Shown here piece by piece: positions 26,655-35,977 of a stretch of 64,000 bases of DNA (position 1 is the first letter of the stretch; each line of letters starts with the position of its first letter). Source of the DNA: Pantoea sp. WMus005 (lineage in GTDB: Bacteria; Pseudomonadota; Gammaproteobacteria; Enterobacterales; Enterobacteriaceae); contig NZ_JACBXU010000003.1 of assembly GCF_013415305.1 (NCBI RefSeq), forward strand, positions 186,001 to 250,000. Reading direction: 5' to 3'. The translations under genes were made by a program, and so were the position numbers. The notes under the pieces are model-generated. The model was not told the DNA's origin. It did no database searches and saw only the letters and a list, made by a program, of their open reading frames with translations.

Positions 26655-27350
26655 TCAACTTGCTGGCGCTTCAATCAGCGTCGCACTGACCTGCACACCT
26701 GGCATCATCTGCTGCAAGCCTGTGACCAGATCGTCGCTGGCCTGCTGCAGTGCGGAGAGCGGCATCGCGGGCAGGCTTTCCAGAATGAACCACATCTGAC
26801 GTGCGCTGGCATCCAGTCGGGTTCGTACACCCTGACGCCAGTTCCAGCGGCGGCAGGTTACGCCTTCATCGTCACGCCAGATCACTTCACCCGGTTCCGG
26901 TGACTCGTAAACCACCTCGCCCTCTTTGACGGTATCGAAACGTTCACTGCCGTCAGCAATCACCAGACGCGGCGCGCCAGCATAAGCAGCGATATTTTCA
27001 CCGCCGACAGGCAGGGCGTAACGAATGCTGATGGCGTTATAGAGATCGACAACCGGATCGATAGCCGGCAATGCGCCATCCCGCAGCACGCGCTTGCGTA
27101 ATGCTTCAGCAGAACAGGGCGTTCGTTTTGCTTTGGCACCAAAGGCTTTGAACACCTCAGCCCACGCAACAAGATGCGCGTCTGCCCAGACCACATCATC
27201 ATTTAACACCTGCTGGCAGGCGCTTTTCAGTGCTTCGCTGGCGACCTCCGGTCGGGTGAGCGGTGCAGCCTCCACCACAATACTCATGGCACGAAAGCCT
27301 GGGGCGAGCGCGAAAACGGCGGGATCGATTGACGGATGAACAGATAACAT
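26655..27350 (-). CDS. B3/B4 tRNA-binding-domain protein
   Basis: A 231-residue stand-alone B3/B4 domain protein, the domain found in the beta subunit of phenylalanyl-tRNA synthetase. Landmarks are VDLYNAISIRYALPVGGENI and PGEVIWRDDEGVTCRRWNWRQG. Stand-alone members are thought to act in editing or trans-editing of mischarged tRNA, but this is not shown. It is divergent from the XRE-cupin regulator 43 bases away, a recurrent pair, so the regulator probably governs both. Confidence 0.85.
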   Translation of the reverse strand: MLSVHPSIDPAVFALAPGFRAMSIVVEAAPLTRPEVASEALKSACQQVLNDDVVWADAHLVAWAEVFKAFGAKAKRTPCSAEALRKRVLRDGALPAIDPVVDLYNAISIRYALPVGGENIAAYAGAPRLVIADGSERFDTVKEGEVVYESPEPGEVIWRDDEGVTCRRWNWRQGVRTRLDASARQMWFILESLPAMPLSALQQASDDLVTGLQQMMPGVQVSATLIEAPAS

Positions 27351-27393
27351 CGGATACTCTCTCAGTGACTAATTTATTTCATAGTAATGACCG

Positions 27394-27996
27394 ATGACCA
27401 AAAAAGTCAATATAACGACCGATGCAGGCGCCGATGTTGCCAGTGTTAATCAGGCTGTTTCAGACAGCATAAAAAGCTGGCGTAAAAGCCAGAAGCTCTC
27501 GCTGGACGAATTATCCCGCCGCGCAGGCGTCAGTAAAGGGATGCTGGTCGAGATCGAAAAAGGCGCTGCCAATCCCAGCATTGCCATTCTCTGTAAAGTG
27601 GCTGCCGCGCTGGGCGTCTCGGTGGCCGATATCGTTAACGTTTCGCATGCGCCGGACGCCTGGCTGATAGAGACCAGCGATATGCCGGTATTGTGGCAGG
27701 GCGAGCAGGGCGGTAGTGCGAAGATGCTGGCAGGAACACGCGGGCCGGATATGATCGAGCTATGGCGCTGGCAGATGTTTGCGGGCGAGGTGTTCAGTTC
27801 AACCGGCCATTCTTCGGGCACGCTCGAACTGCTGCACGTTGAGCAGGGCACGCTGGCACTAACAGTGGGTGAGCAGTCCCTGGTGGTGCAGCAGGGCTGT
27901 GCTGCTGTTGCGCGTACCGATATACCGCATGCCTATGCCAGTGCTGATGATCAGCCAGTTATCTTCACCATGACGGTGGCCGAACTCCAGCGCTGA
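27394..27996 (+). CDS. XRE-family regulator with C-terminal cupin domain
   Basis: A 200-residue regulator. The N-terminal XRE helix-turn-helix (SLDELSRRAGVSKGMLVEIE, about 35-54) is followed by a cupin sensor domain with LELLHVEQGTLAL and GCAAVARTDIPHAYA. It starts 43 bases from the divergent B3/B4 gene, which leaves only enough DNA for overlapping promoters. No clear ribosome site is visible at this ATG. The ligand of the cupin is unknown. Confidence 0.85.
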   Translation: MTKKVNITTDAGADVASVNQAVSDSIKSWRKSQKLSLDELSRRAGVSKGMLVEIEKGAANPSIAILCKVAAALGVSVADIVNVSHAPDAWLIETSDMPVLWQGEQGGSAKMLAGTRGPDMIELWRWQMFAGEVFSSTGHSSGTLELLHVEQGTLALTVGEQSLVVQQGCAAVARTDIPHAYASADDQPVIFTMTVAELQR

Positions 27997-28001
27997 CGGT
28001 G

Positions 28002-28499
28002 CTATCCTGCTTCGCCGGGAAACGCCAGCAGCAGTGTTTTCAGCAGCCTCTCCAGCTCGGCGCGTTCTGACGCGGCCAGCGGCGCCAGCACTGCCTCCTG
28101 CGTTGCAGTATGAACACGGAGTGCGTCCTCAATCTGTTGCTGCCCGTGAGGCGTCAGCCCTACCAGCATACTGCGCTTGTCATCCGGTGCGGCAACACGT
28201 TCAATCAGTTGCTGCTGTTCAAGCCGGTTCAGGCGATTTGTCATCGCGCCGGAGGTCACCAGTAGCGCCTGGTAGAGCTGAGTGGGCGACAGGCGATAGG
28301 GTGAGCCCGCCCGTCGCAGCGTCGCCAGCACATCAAATTCCCCCTCCTGAAAGCCAAACGACGCCAGTGCCTGACTGCGCGCTTTCGCCAGATGTTTCAT
28401 CAGACGCAGCACTCTGCCGAAGATTCGCATGGAAGAGGCATCAAGATTGGGCATCGCGTTGTCCCACTGACTGACAACGAAATCAATATGGTCATGCAT
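28002..28499 (-). CDS. MarR-family transcriptional regulator
   Basis: A 165-residue winged-helix repressor: LATLRRAGSPYRLSPTQLYQ, then VTSGAMTNRLNRLEQQQLIE (recognition region) and the wing RVAAPDDKRSMLVGLT. It is divergent from the CynX-type exporter gene. The intergenic region holds a perfect 28-base palindrome that is its likely operator, so it probably represses the exporter and itself. Confidence 0.9.
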   Translation of the reverse strand: MHDHIDFVVSQWDNAMPNLDASSMRIFGRVLRLMKHLAKARSQALASFGFQEGEFDVLATLRRAGSPYRLSPTQLYQALLVTSGAMTNRLNRLEQQQLIERVAAPDDKRSMLVGLTPHGQQQIEDALRVHTATQEAVLAPLAASERAELERLLKTLLLAFPGEAG

Positions 28500-28561
28500 A
28501 AATCACCTGTAGATGCTGGGGTTATGTTGTCGGGTTGTGCTAAGCCTCTTAACAGAGTGCG

Positions 28562-28589
28562 CTATTTATCTTAACGTTAAGATAAATAG
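28562..28589. promoter_or_regulatory. Perfect 28-base palindrome, probable MarR operator
   Basis: Half-site CTATTTATCTTAAC repeated as its exact reverse complement (28562-28575 and 28576-28589). It sits between marR-type gene and exporter, 45 bases before the exporter ATG. ATCTTAA-type arms with two-fold symmetry are usual for MarR dimers. Confidence 0.85.
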
Positions 28590-28633
28590 TGACAGCTCGC
28601 TGCTGTCATCGTCAATCCTCAGTCAGGGCCCCG

Positions 28634-29794
28634 ATGATGAAAAATAAAATGTTATTCCCCCTTCTCTTTGCCGCGATCGTTTTTCTTGTTGGGCTGAACC
28701 TGCGGCCAATGCTGGCTATTATCGGCCCGCTGTTTCCGGTGTTGCAACAGCATGCCGGTCTGTCGGGCACGTCGTTCAGCCTGCTGACCACGCTGCCGGT
28801 GGCGATGATGGGCCTGGCCGCACTTTCTGGCCCGTGGCTCACCGCCCGTATCGGGCCGGTAACAGGCATCGCCGCCGGGTTGCTCTGTCTGACGGCTGCC
28901 TGCCTGTGGCGCGGTATTAACCTGACCGCCTTTCAGCTGATGCTTACCGCGCTGGCGGGAGGCGCCGGAATTGGCGTGATACAGGCGCTGATGCCCGCGC
29001 TGATTCGGCAACGTTTTGCTGAAGCTGCAGCGACGCTGATGGCACTGTTCAGCACCGGGATTATGGCGGGCGCGGCACTGACCGCAGCCAGTGCCGAACC
29101 GCTGTTCTCATGGCTGGGCCTTCAAACCACACTGACGATCTCCGGCGGGTTAGCGCTGTTGACGTTTCTGATCTGGCTGATCTCGGTCAGACGGACATCG
29201 CCGATTAATGTAGCCCCGGATGCGACGACACTGACTGTGCCGCGGACTGTGCTGCTGACACTGTTTTTCGGCATTGGCACGGGAGCCTACACGCTGGTGC
29301 TGGCCTGGCTGCCGCCATTCTATATTCAGCTGGGCTGGAGTGCGCGTCACAGCGGCTATCTGCTCGCGGCGCTGACCTTAACCGAAGTGGTAGCCGGCTT
29401 CATCGTCTCGGCGACATTACATCGTTTTCCCGATCGTCGCCCACTGCTGCTTGGCGTGCTGGCCCTGTTGCTGGCGGGGCTGCTGAGTCTGGTATTTTAT
29501 CCGGACACGATGCCGGTTTTCTCTGCGCTGTTGCTGGGTTCAGGCATCGGCGCACTCTTTCCGCTGTCGCTGATTGTGACGCTGGACCATGCGCGAAGCG
29601 CAAGAGAAGCGGGGGTTTTGCTGTCCAGGGTGCAGGGTGGGGGATACCTGATTGCGGCGCTGATGCCGCTGGTGGCGGGCTGGGTGCGTGACAGCGGTGC
29701 GTCACTGAACCAGGCCTGGCTGATTATGAGCGCTGGCGTAGTGTTGCTGATGGTGATGGCCTGGCGCTTCAGACCTGAGATCAGGGCAGCCTGA
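28634..29794 (+). CDS. MFS transporter of the CynX/NimT (cyanate-type) family
   Basis: A 386-residue twelve-TM transporter. The N-terminus has FLVGLNLRPMLAIIGPLFPVL, typical of the CynX/NimT family that exports cyanate-like anions, nitroimidazoles or drugs. The open frame begins at 28589 inside the operator palindrome, so the ATG at 28634 (MMKNKMLFP) is the real start. It is controlled most likely by the divergent MarR protein. The substrate is unknown; drug or aromatic-acid efflux is plausible from the MarR pairing. Confidence 0.85.
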   Translation: MMKNKMLFPLLFAAIVFLVGLNLRPMLAIIGPLFPVLQQHAGLSGTSFSLLTTLPVAMMGLAALSGPWLTARIGPVTGIAAGLLCLTAACLWRGINLTAFQLMLTALAGGAGIGVIQALMPALIRQRFAEAAATLMALFSTGIMAGAALTAASAEPLFSWLGLQTTLTISGGLALLTFLIWLISVRRTSPINVAPDATTLTVPRTVLLTLFFGIGTGAYTLVLAWLPPFYIQLGWSARHSGYLLAALTLTEVVAGFIVSATLHRFPDRRPLLLGVLALLLAGLLSLVFYPDTMPVFSALLLGSGIGALFPLSLIVTLDHARSAREAGVLLSRVQGGGYLIAALMPLVAGWVRDSGASLNQAWLIMSAGVVLLMVMAWRFRPEIRAA

Positions 29795-29861
29795 ATAAAG
29801 CCGTTGCTGAACACGGCCGATCTGGCATGCTGAAGTGAACCCCCTGAACCCGGAGCGCAGT

Positions 29862-30554
29862 GTGAAAGTCATTGGTTTGTTAGGCGGCATGTCGTGGGAG
29901 TCTACCGCGCTCTATTACCGCATTCTCAATCAGCAGGTTAAACAGCAACTGGGTGGACTGCACTCGGCGGAGCTGGTGCTCTACAGCGTCGATTTTCAGC
30001 GCATCGAATACCTTCAGGCAGCGGGCGAGTGGCAGCAGGCGGGCGAGATCCTGGCTGAAGCGGCATGTAATCTGGAGCGGGCTGGCGCGCAGTTTATCGT
30101 GCTCTGTACCAACACCATGCATAAAGTGGCCGCGCAAATCAGCGCCGCTACAGACATCCCGCTCCTGCATATCGCCGACGCCACCGGACGCCGCATTCAG
30201 CGGGCTGGCGTCTGTAAAGTCGGGTTACTGGCAACGCGATTCACCATGGAACAGGATTTTTATCGCGGGCGACTTCAGCAGCACTTTGGCCTTGAGGTCA
30301 TCACGCCAGATGAAGCGGACCGTCTGTTGGTGCATGAGGTGATTTACCAGGAACTTTGCCTGGGCGAAATCAATCCTGCCTCGCAACGTCGTTACAGGGA
30401 GATCATGCAGAAGCTGGTGGCGCAGGGCGCCGAGGCCATTATTCTGGGCTGCACTGAAATTACACTGCTGGTGGATGCTACGGATGCCAGCGTGCCGCTG
30501 TTTGATACCACGCAAATCCACGCGGAAGAGGCGGTGCTCCAGGCTCTGTCTTAA
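29862..30554 (+). CDS. Aspartate/glutamate racemase family protein (YgeA-like)
   Basis: A 230-residue cofactor-independent amino-acid racemase. The two catalytic cysteines are in VLCTNTMHK and LGCTEIT, and the N-terminus carries GLLGGMSWEST. The frame opens at GTG 29835, but GGAG (29852-29855) positions GTG 29862 (MKVIGLLGG) as the better start. It lies 67 bases after the exporter and 25 before the cupin gene, so an operon with the latter is likely. YgeA-type enzymes act on several amino acids. Confidence 0.85.
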   Translation: MKVIGLLGGMSWESTALYYRILNQQVKQQLGGLHSAELVLYSVDFQRIEYLQAAGEWQQAGEILAEAACNLERAGAQFIVLCTNTMHKVAAQISAATDIPLLHIADATGRRIQRAGVCKVGLLATRFTMEQDFYRGRLQQHFGLEVITPDEADRLLVHEVIYQELCLGEINPASQRRYREIMQKLVAQGAEAIILGCTEITLLVDATDASVPLFDTTQIHAEEAVLQALS

Positions 30555-30579
30555 TGTTTATCCTCAATAAGGGAATCGC

Positions 30580-30909
30580 ATGAAAATAGACAATCTGCCG
30601 TTTGGCCTGACGCAATGGGATCAGGTTGAAGAGACCATTCATCCAGGCGACCAGGGAAAGGCGACGTGGCGAACCGTAGAATTTAACGATATCCGGGTTC
30701 GCATGGTCGACTATTCGCCCGGCTATGTGGCCGATCACTGGTGCATAAAGGGCCATATTTTGCTCTGCATGGCGGGCGAGCTTCACACTGAACTGGCCGA
30801 TGGACGCCGTTTCGTACTGACACCGGGCGTCAGTTATCAGGTGGCGGACGATGCTGAACCGCATCGTTCGTTTACCCCCACCGGCGCGCAGCTCTTTATC
30901 GTTGACTGA
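30580..30909 (+). CDS. DHCW-motif cupin fold protein
   Basis: A 109-residue single cupin. The name-giving motif region is VADHWCIKGHILLCMAGELH, with the metal-site His and the GELHTEL strand, and a C-terminal PTGAQLFIVD. RBS AAGGGAAT before the ATG. It follows the racemase by 25 bases and is probably cotranscribed. Function of the family is not established. Confidence 0.8.
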   Translation: MKIDNLPFGLTQWDQVEETIHPGDQGKATWRTVEFNDIRVRMVDYSPGYVADHWCIKGHILLCMAGELHTELADGRRFVLTPGVSYQVADDAEPHRSFTPTGAQLFIVD

Positions 30910-31120
30910 GTTTGCTATCCGCCTCTTTTGTGGTCATCTGCTGGTGAATCATCGCGTCGTTGACACTTTTAAAAGTAAACTGAATCTGCTTTATAAAAAT
31001 CAGCAAAATTAATGGCTTATTTCATCAGAGTTATCTGGTTCTGACAGGAATAATTCTCATCAGGTTGTATGCTTGAAGCCTTATAAGACCGTTTTGTATT
31101 CACCTGATGTGGGGAAGCCT

Positions 31121-31861
31121 GTGCTGATAAAAAAGAAGAAAGTTCGTTCGCATACCGAAGACCGACTGCTGGCGCTGGTGCTGGCCACTACCGCCGGCAT
31201 CCTGAATGCTATGGCGCTGGGCGCGTTTGGATTTTTCCCGTCGCATATGACGGGTAACACCTCGCAGATCTCCCAGGAAGTGACCACCAGCGACCTTCAC
31301 ACCATGTTGTTTTTAATGGCACTGATTATTGCCTTTGTGCTGGGCTGTACCGTTGCGCGGCTGGCTGTGGTTGTCGGGATCAAACATAAGTTGCGCACCA
31401 TTTTCTGTCTGATCATTATGGCGGAAGGGGCGGCGCTCACGGCGGCATCGATCTTTGAGATCGTGTTCTATCGGCCAAGCTTTAATGGGGAAGTGCTGGT
31501 GATGCTGGGCTTTTTAATGGGGATTCACAATGCGACCTCAACGCAGCTCTCCAACGGCCGCGTCAGATCCACACACATTACCGGTACGCTGACCGATGCT
31601 GGCATTGCGCTGGGTTCCTGGATCTTTGCCCACACGTCGCATGCAGTGCATATGGAAACCGACGATCGCCGTTTTTTCCAGAAAGTGCTGCACACCCATC
31701 TGACGACAGTATTCTCCTTCCTGAGCGGCTGTATAGCCGGTCTGCTGCTGTTTAAAGCCTATGGCTTCAACGCAATGGTTGGCCTGGGTGTGTTTCTTAT
31801 GCTGGTGGCGCTGACAGCTATCGCCGTCACCGTGCAGCGCACCCGAAGAAGTCTCTACTGA
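31121..31861 (+). CDS. YoaK/DUF1275 family membrane protein
   Basis: A 246-residue integral membrane protein with about six TM helices. HTEDRLLALVLATTAGILNA and GFFPSHMTGNTSQIS are the family's conserved first two helices; GFLMGIHNATSTQLSNGRVR marks the second half. The frame is open from TTG 31073, but GGGGA five bases before GTG 31121 suggests protein start at MLIKKKKV. Function unknown; the family is often proposed to be a transporter. It stands alone. Confidence 0.8.
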   Translation: MLIKKKKVRSHTEDRLLALVLATTAGILNAMALGAFGFFPSHMTGNTSQISQEVTTSDLHTMLFLMALIIAFVLGCTVARLAVVVGIKHKLRTIFCLIIMAEGAALTAASIFEIVFYRPSFNGEVLVMLGFLMGIHNATSTQLSNGRVRSTHITGTLTDAGIALGSWIFAHTSHAVHMETDDRRFFQKVLHTHLTTVFSFLSGCIAGLLLFKAYGFNAMVGLGVFLMLVALTAIAVTVQRTRRSLY

Positions 31862-31933
31862 TCAAGCCAGTCCCGGGGCGGCTTTCTCCCTGGGGCTGGG
31901 CCGTTATCGTGTGCTATGACGACATGATGAGCA

Positions 31934-32290
31934 TCATGTTAGCGGAATGTTGATACGTGCATTCGGGCAAACTATTTTTATCTCATCAGCCACTGTACGG
32001 GCTGAGCTACTCTCAATCAGCGTTTTGAATCGGAACTGTTGATTAATGCCTGCTGATGAGCAATCCGTTGTGTTCGCAAGATTGACAGCTGTGCTGTAAG
32101 CGTTGTAACAACGGTTCACGTCGGACACTTCAGTTTTACACTGGCTAAAAATTCTAAAGGCCGTATCAGGATGACCGGTCAGATAGTCAATTTCAGAATT
32201 GTGTTTAAGTCTGCTCAGCCCTGGCACGACCAGAAATCCGGATAAAAGCGTTAATGCCATTAAAAGTAAGATAAAAGATTTATAAGTCAC
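31934..32290 (-). CDS. Hypothetical exported or membrane-anchored protein
   Basis: A 118-residue protein with an N-terminal hydrophobic segment (SFILLLMALTLLSGFLVVP) and four Cys in the rest (SQCKTEV, NRCYNAY, TDCSSAG, IVCPNAR), suggesting two periplasmic disulfides. The frame starts at 32332, but ACAGGAAAAATCG before GTG 32290 fits a start at VTYKSFIL. The coding region is AT-richer than its neighbours. No family recognised. Confidence 0.55.
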   Translation of the reverse strand: MTYKSFILLLMALTLLSGFLVVPGLSRLKHNSEIDYLTGHPDTAFRIFSQCKTEVSDVNRCYNAYSTAVNLANTTDCSSAGINQQFRFKTLIESSSARTVADEIKIVCPNARINIPLT

Positions 32291-32502
32291 CGATTTTTCC
32301 TGTCGAAATTCGGATGCAGTAAAACGAAGCATTTAGCTTTAATGCTAACAAATTTGTTTAAACTGAACGGCAATAAAAGGGTTAAAATTTGTCTGGGGAT
32401 ATTTACGCGCCCTGGTCGCTTACGTCAGACACTCAGGCTGAGCAGTAAGCGCGCACTTAACATTTTACTGAAAGAGGGGGCGGGCAAAATGCCCGCTGCC
32501 CT

Positions 32503-32898
32503 TTAGCGCTGATATTGCTGATCGCTGACGTGCTCCAGCCAGTCAACTGGCGAGCCATTCAGTGACTCAGCGATAGCAATGTGTGTCATGGCATTATCCG
32601 GCGTTGCGCCATGCCAGTGCTTCACATTTTCCGGGATCCAGACGATATCCCCGGTATTCATCACCTGAATGGCTTCACCTTCACACTGAATCCAGCCCTG
32701 TCCCTGCGTGACGATCAGGGTTTGCCCCAGGGGATGAGTATGCCATGCGGTGCGTGCGCCCGGTTCAAAGGTCACCGTCGCACCGCCCACGCGGGCAGGT
32801 TCGGATGCCTGAAATGGCGCATCAATCCGGACTGTGCCGGTAAAATATTCGGTGGGCCCTTTGCGTGAAGGTTGGGATCCGCTGGCGATAATTTTCAT
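32503..32898 (-). CDS. Cupin protein, (R)-mandelonitrile lyase-like
   Basis: A 131-residue manganese/iron cupin. The metal set is visible in [16 protein letters not shown] (His, His, Gln) and VKHWHGATP (His), and the strand pattern matches bacterial cupin hydroxynitrile lyases of the GtHNL type and their close relatives. Such proteins occur widely where cyanogenic chemistry is not expected, so the true reaction here may differ. The LacI gene lies 112 bases upstream on the same strand. Confidence 0.8.
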   Translation of the reverse strand: MKIIASGSQPSRKGPTEYFTGTVRIDAPFQASEPARVGGATVTFEPGARTAWHTHPLGQTLIVTQGQGWIQCEGEAIQVMNTGDIVWIPENVKHWHGATPDNAMTHIAIAESLNGSPVDWLEHVSDQQYQR

Positions 32899-33010
32899 AA
32901 CTGATTCCTGCTGTTAAGGGTGAGTAAAAGTGTAACCTGTGGATCGGCGGGTGATTAGCCAGCGCGGTGCGTATAGGGCTATAAGCAGGGTTTATTAATA
33001 AGAACGCGTT

Positions 33011-34027
33011 TCAGGCCGTCATGTTATATCGGGTAATGATATTGATTTTAGAGTAAGGCGCAGGCGGTGCTGACGCTGGCAGAAATCCATGAAACTCCAG
33101 TAGCGTTCTGAAGGCATACAGCGCATCAAGCTGTAAATTATGCTCAATCAGCGCATCAATTTTACCAGCCTGCAGCAGGGCACAATTCTCCTGATCGAGA
33201 TCGTGACCGATACAGGCATTCACCTGGCGCTTTTGTTCTGCAAACGCACGCAGTATCCCTGGATTACCGCCTCCGACAGTGTAAATCGCGTCTGCGTCCG
33301 GATGGTTTTGCAAAAACTGCATCACTGAATGATGCATCCTGTCATCAATGCCATAACCGCCTGCGACCACGCTCACCTTATGCTGGGGCGCAAACTGTTG
33401 CATCGCTCGCTGAAACCCCTGGATCCTCTCCTGTTCGCCTATAAAATCCCGGCAGCCGGTTACCGCCACGATATGAGATGGGCTAATCCGCAGCCATTTT
33501 GACATCAGAAACGCCGCCACTTTACCGGCATCAAAATTATCCATGCCGATATAGCGCAGTCGCGCGCTGCCAGGCAAATCGCTCATCATGGTAACCACCG
33601 GAACACGGTGTTTCAGCAGCGATTCGAGGGTGAGGTTCAGCTCTTCGGAACAGGCCGCCTTGAGAATGACGCCGTGACTGTGACACGCTTTTTTGTTCAA
33701 CAGCGCCTTAATTGATTCCGCCGTAAGATTCGCCCCGAAATGGAAACGCAGCTGAAGTTTAAAGGCGGTGAAACTGGCGATCTGACTGCTGAGCGCCTCA
33801 CGTATCAGTGGCTGAAAGCGGTCAGGTGTATGCATGATCACGTCGAAATAGATCGTTCTTCCTCTCGCGAGCCCTGCTTTTTGCATCAGTTCCAGATCCG
33901 CTATCGCCTGCTGAATTCGATGCTGTGTCCTGGCAGGCACGTTGCCGCGCTGATGCAGGGCGCGGTCAATGGTCGCAAGGCTGAGCCCAGACTGGGCTGC
34001 GATCTGTTTCAGGGTGAATTTAGCCAT
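33011..34027 (-). CDS. LacI-family transcriptional regulator
   Basis: A 338-residue LacI/PurR-type regulator. HTH: FTLKQIAAQSGLSLATIDRA with hinge LHQRGNVPARTQHRIQQA, then a periplasmic-binding-like effector domain with GMDNFDAGKVAAFLMSKWL. The RBS-like effector domain resembles the group that follows sugars or polyols. No sugar operon is adjacent, apart from the downstream same-strand cupin, so its target is unclear. Confidence 0.85.
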   Translation of the reverse strand: MAKFTLKQIAAQSGLSLATIDRALHQRGNVPARTQHRIQQAIADLELMQKAGLARGRTIYFDVIMHTPDRFQPLIREALSSQIASFTAFKLQLRFHFGANLTAESIKALLNKKACHSHGVILKAACSEELNLTLESLLKHRVPVVTMMSDLPGSARLRYIGMDNFDAGKVAAFLMSKWLRISPSHIVAVTGCRDFIGEQERIQGFQRAMQQFAPQHKVSVVAGGYGIDDRMHHSVMQFLQNHPDADAIYTVGGGNPGILRAFAEQKRQVNACIGHDLDQENCALLQAGKIDALIEHNLQLDALYAFRTLLEFHGFLPASAPPAPYSKINIITRYNMTA

Positions 34028-34446
34028 GTGCTACTCGTGATACCAGTGAATGAAGATAGTTTTATCATAGTGCTGGCCATTGTCTGATGATCATTTGACA
34101 ACGGCAGGTCAGAACCTGTCAGACCGGGAAGCCTGCGTGCTGGTGACCGGGATAAACGGTAATCGAAAGACTGTAATAAATACATTTAGCCAGGTTTCTG
34201 CTTCAGGATATTGAAATCAGATTACCGTCAGATTAGGCATGAAATAGATTGCAGCGGTTATAACCTCGTTTTAGCCATTTACAGGTTCAGGGCAATGTCA
34301 GGAAAAAATAAAGCCAGATAATATTCCGGGTCTGTATAATTAATAATCTCTTTGCCGCTTCGCTTATATTTATGTCATGACGGCTTTTTTGTTTTTTACC
34401 TCCTGCTGATGATAGACTGTATATGCATACACCGTCGGGAGGTCGT
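34028..34446. other. Intergenic stretch upstream of the LacI gene and connector gene
   Basis: About 420 bases that should contain the LacI promoter and that of the small connector gene. No gene or strong hairpin was found. AT content is raised from about 34300. Confidence 0.4.
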
Positions 34447-34641
34447 GTGAAGTACGACAACGATAACGAAATCCGCGCGCTGGTTGGTGCGGTAGTCAGT
34501 GATTTGATCAAGGCGGGAGAGCCGGTTCATTTTCACGATATTACGGACGCCTTGTTTCGCCTGAGCGAAGAAACCCGTGACAGCAGGCTGAAAGCACTGT
34601 GTCAGGAAGCGATAAGCTTTTTTACCCGCAAGATGCATTAA
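34447..34641 (+). CDS. Small YmgA/AriR-family connector-like protein
   Basis: A 64-residue protein, MKYDNDNEIRALVGAVVSDL then IKAGEPVHFHDITDALFRLS. The pattern (short acidic start, hydrophobic helix, second helix with ...L..L...) is that of the YmgA/AriR/YcgZ group, small proteins that link stress signals to the Rcs phosphorelay. GGGAGG (34437-34442) precedes GTG 34447; an ATG at 34423 is the alternative. It is divergent from the four related genes on the other strand. Confidence 0.6.
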   Translation: MKYDNDNEIRALVGAVVSDLIKAGEPVHFHDITDALFRLSEETRDSRLKALCQEAISFFTRKMH

Positions 34642-35096
34642 GATTGACAGGACGACTATTGAGTACACGCACAGTCTGCCAGGCAATCTTTTTATGTCGA
34701 CAGGAACAGAGGGATTGAATAAGGGTGGCAGCTTGAAAAGGGCTTTTCTGTCAGTCTGTTGTTTCTTTTTTATTCAGCACGTCAGTTTAAAATCTGAATA
34801 AAAAATTCAGTCAGAACCTTCTGCGTATTGTTGATTGTCAGTCGCGGCTTTCAGATTAAGAAATGCCTGATTTCAACAGTCACAATTATTAAGCCTGAAT
34901 GATTATTACCTGAAAGGTTTGTATAAAAGCAGTATCGCCAGAATAAAATGCCTTACAGTTCCTGTAGGGGCAGGATAATTTTCTAATCCGATTTTTTAGG
35001 TGGCCTGCAGAGTTTATCGCTAAAGTCACGGCAGTTTAAAAAGGGCCGAGGCGGGCAGGGTATCCTGCGTTAAACGCAATAACGCAGGATGAGATG
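34642..35096. other. Gene-free AT-rich stretch
   Basis: About 450 bases between the 34447 and 35097 connector genes. No coding frame with a ribosome site is visible. AT-rich composition fits H-NS-type silencing of the cluster, which is inference. Confidence 0.4.
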
Positions 35097-35351
35097 TCAG
35101 ATGCCGGTATCGTCTGGCGTACGGCCAACCACGATTTCCAGCGTTTTGCGCAACACATCCAGCCTGACCACATCTGAGGTGCATTCCAGTTCCGCGATCA
35201 GATACAGGATGATGGATTTATTGGTTACACGCCCCTGATCAGCAACAATGTCACGAATCACTGCACCCAGCAGTTCGGTTTCCGGCGCAAGCTGATCGCC
35301 TGCACTGCGAAAATAGTCAATGATTGAAATATCTGATGAAGAATGTTGCAT
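35097..35351 (-). CDS. ariR: AriR (YmgB)-like biofilm/acid-resistance regulator
   Basis: An 84-residue all-helical protein resembling E. coli AriR: IIDYFRSAGDQLAPETELLG, then VRLDVLRKTLEIVVGRTPDD. E. coli AriR represses biofilm formation, helps acid survival and feeds the Rcs system through RcsC-RcsB. It is the last gene of a same-strand series with ymgA-like and ycgZ-like genes, as in the E. coli ycgZ-ymgA-ariR-ymgC operon, though with wider gaps. Confidence 0.8.
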   Translation of the reverse strand: MQHSSSDISIIDYFRSAGDQLAPETELLGAVIRDIVADQGRVTNKSIILYLIAELECTSDVVRLDVLRKTLEIVVGRTPDDTGI

Positions 35352-35512
35352 GATTTTTCTTTCTCTGAGGAAAATGAGTCAGATGCAATGGTTGAAGTCA
35401 AAACGAGCGTTGATGCTGTTTTCGTTTTGCCCAGGCCGTTTTAAATAATTCTATGTGGATCTGCCGCTTCGCTTAAAGGTAGCCGCGTATATCAGGCACG
35501 CATTGCGCTTAA

Positions 35513-35806
35513 TCAGTGTTTTTTCGAACCGTCAGGCGGACCATCACTGTTCATACGATGAGTGTTTTTATCACGTTCAGTACCGTCAGCCTGCACGCGT
35601 TTGCGTGCGGCTACCATGCCATTTCGGACTTCAGTGATGGCTTTGCGAATAACAGACACTTTCGCGTTGTCATCAGCATCAGCGGCCATCAGTTCGAGCT
35701 GTGCGATTAAGGCATTACTGGAAACGGGTTTGTCTGACTTGAGCAATGTCAGAACGGCTTCACCGATCATGACATCTGTCAGTTTCTCATCTTCACTTCT
35801 GTACAT
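35513..35806 (-). CDS. YmgA-like connector protein (paralogue 1)
   Basis: A 97-residue helical protein, MYRSEDEKLTDVMIGEAVLT, then KSDKPVSSNALIAQLELMAA and a basic, disordered tail. It shares start, length and layout with the protein at 36494-36787, so these are paralogues. Placed between the ycgZ-like and ariR-like genes, the position of ymgA in E. coli. Presumed partner: the Rcs phosphorelay. Confidence 0.7.
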   Translation of the reverse strand: MYRSEDEKLTDVMIGEAVLTLLKSDKPVSSNALIAQLELMAADADDNAKVSVIRKAITEVRNGMVAARKRVQADGTERDKNTHRMNSDGPPDGSKKH

Positions 35807-35977
35807 ACTGGCTTCTCTGATTGCGAATCAATGGCCATGCTGCGGATCCGTATACCTGAGCGGGTGCGACTTAGCACACCTTATACGGGAAGCAGTACTG
35901 GGCTTTTTACTACGGTAAATCTTCCTGGATAAAGGCTGAAACAGCGTACTGATTAACACCTGCGACTGTAAGTAGAA

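Noticed and set aside
34287..34686. Minus-strand frames over the 34447 connector gene
   Set aside because: Antisense shadows with poor starts; the plus-strand protein fits the local family.
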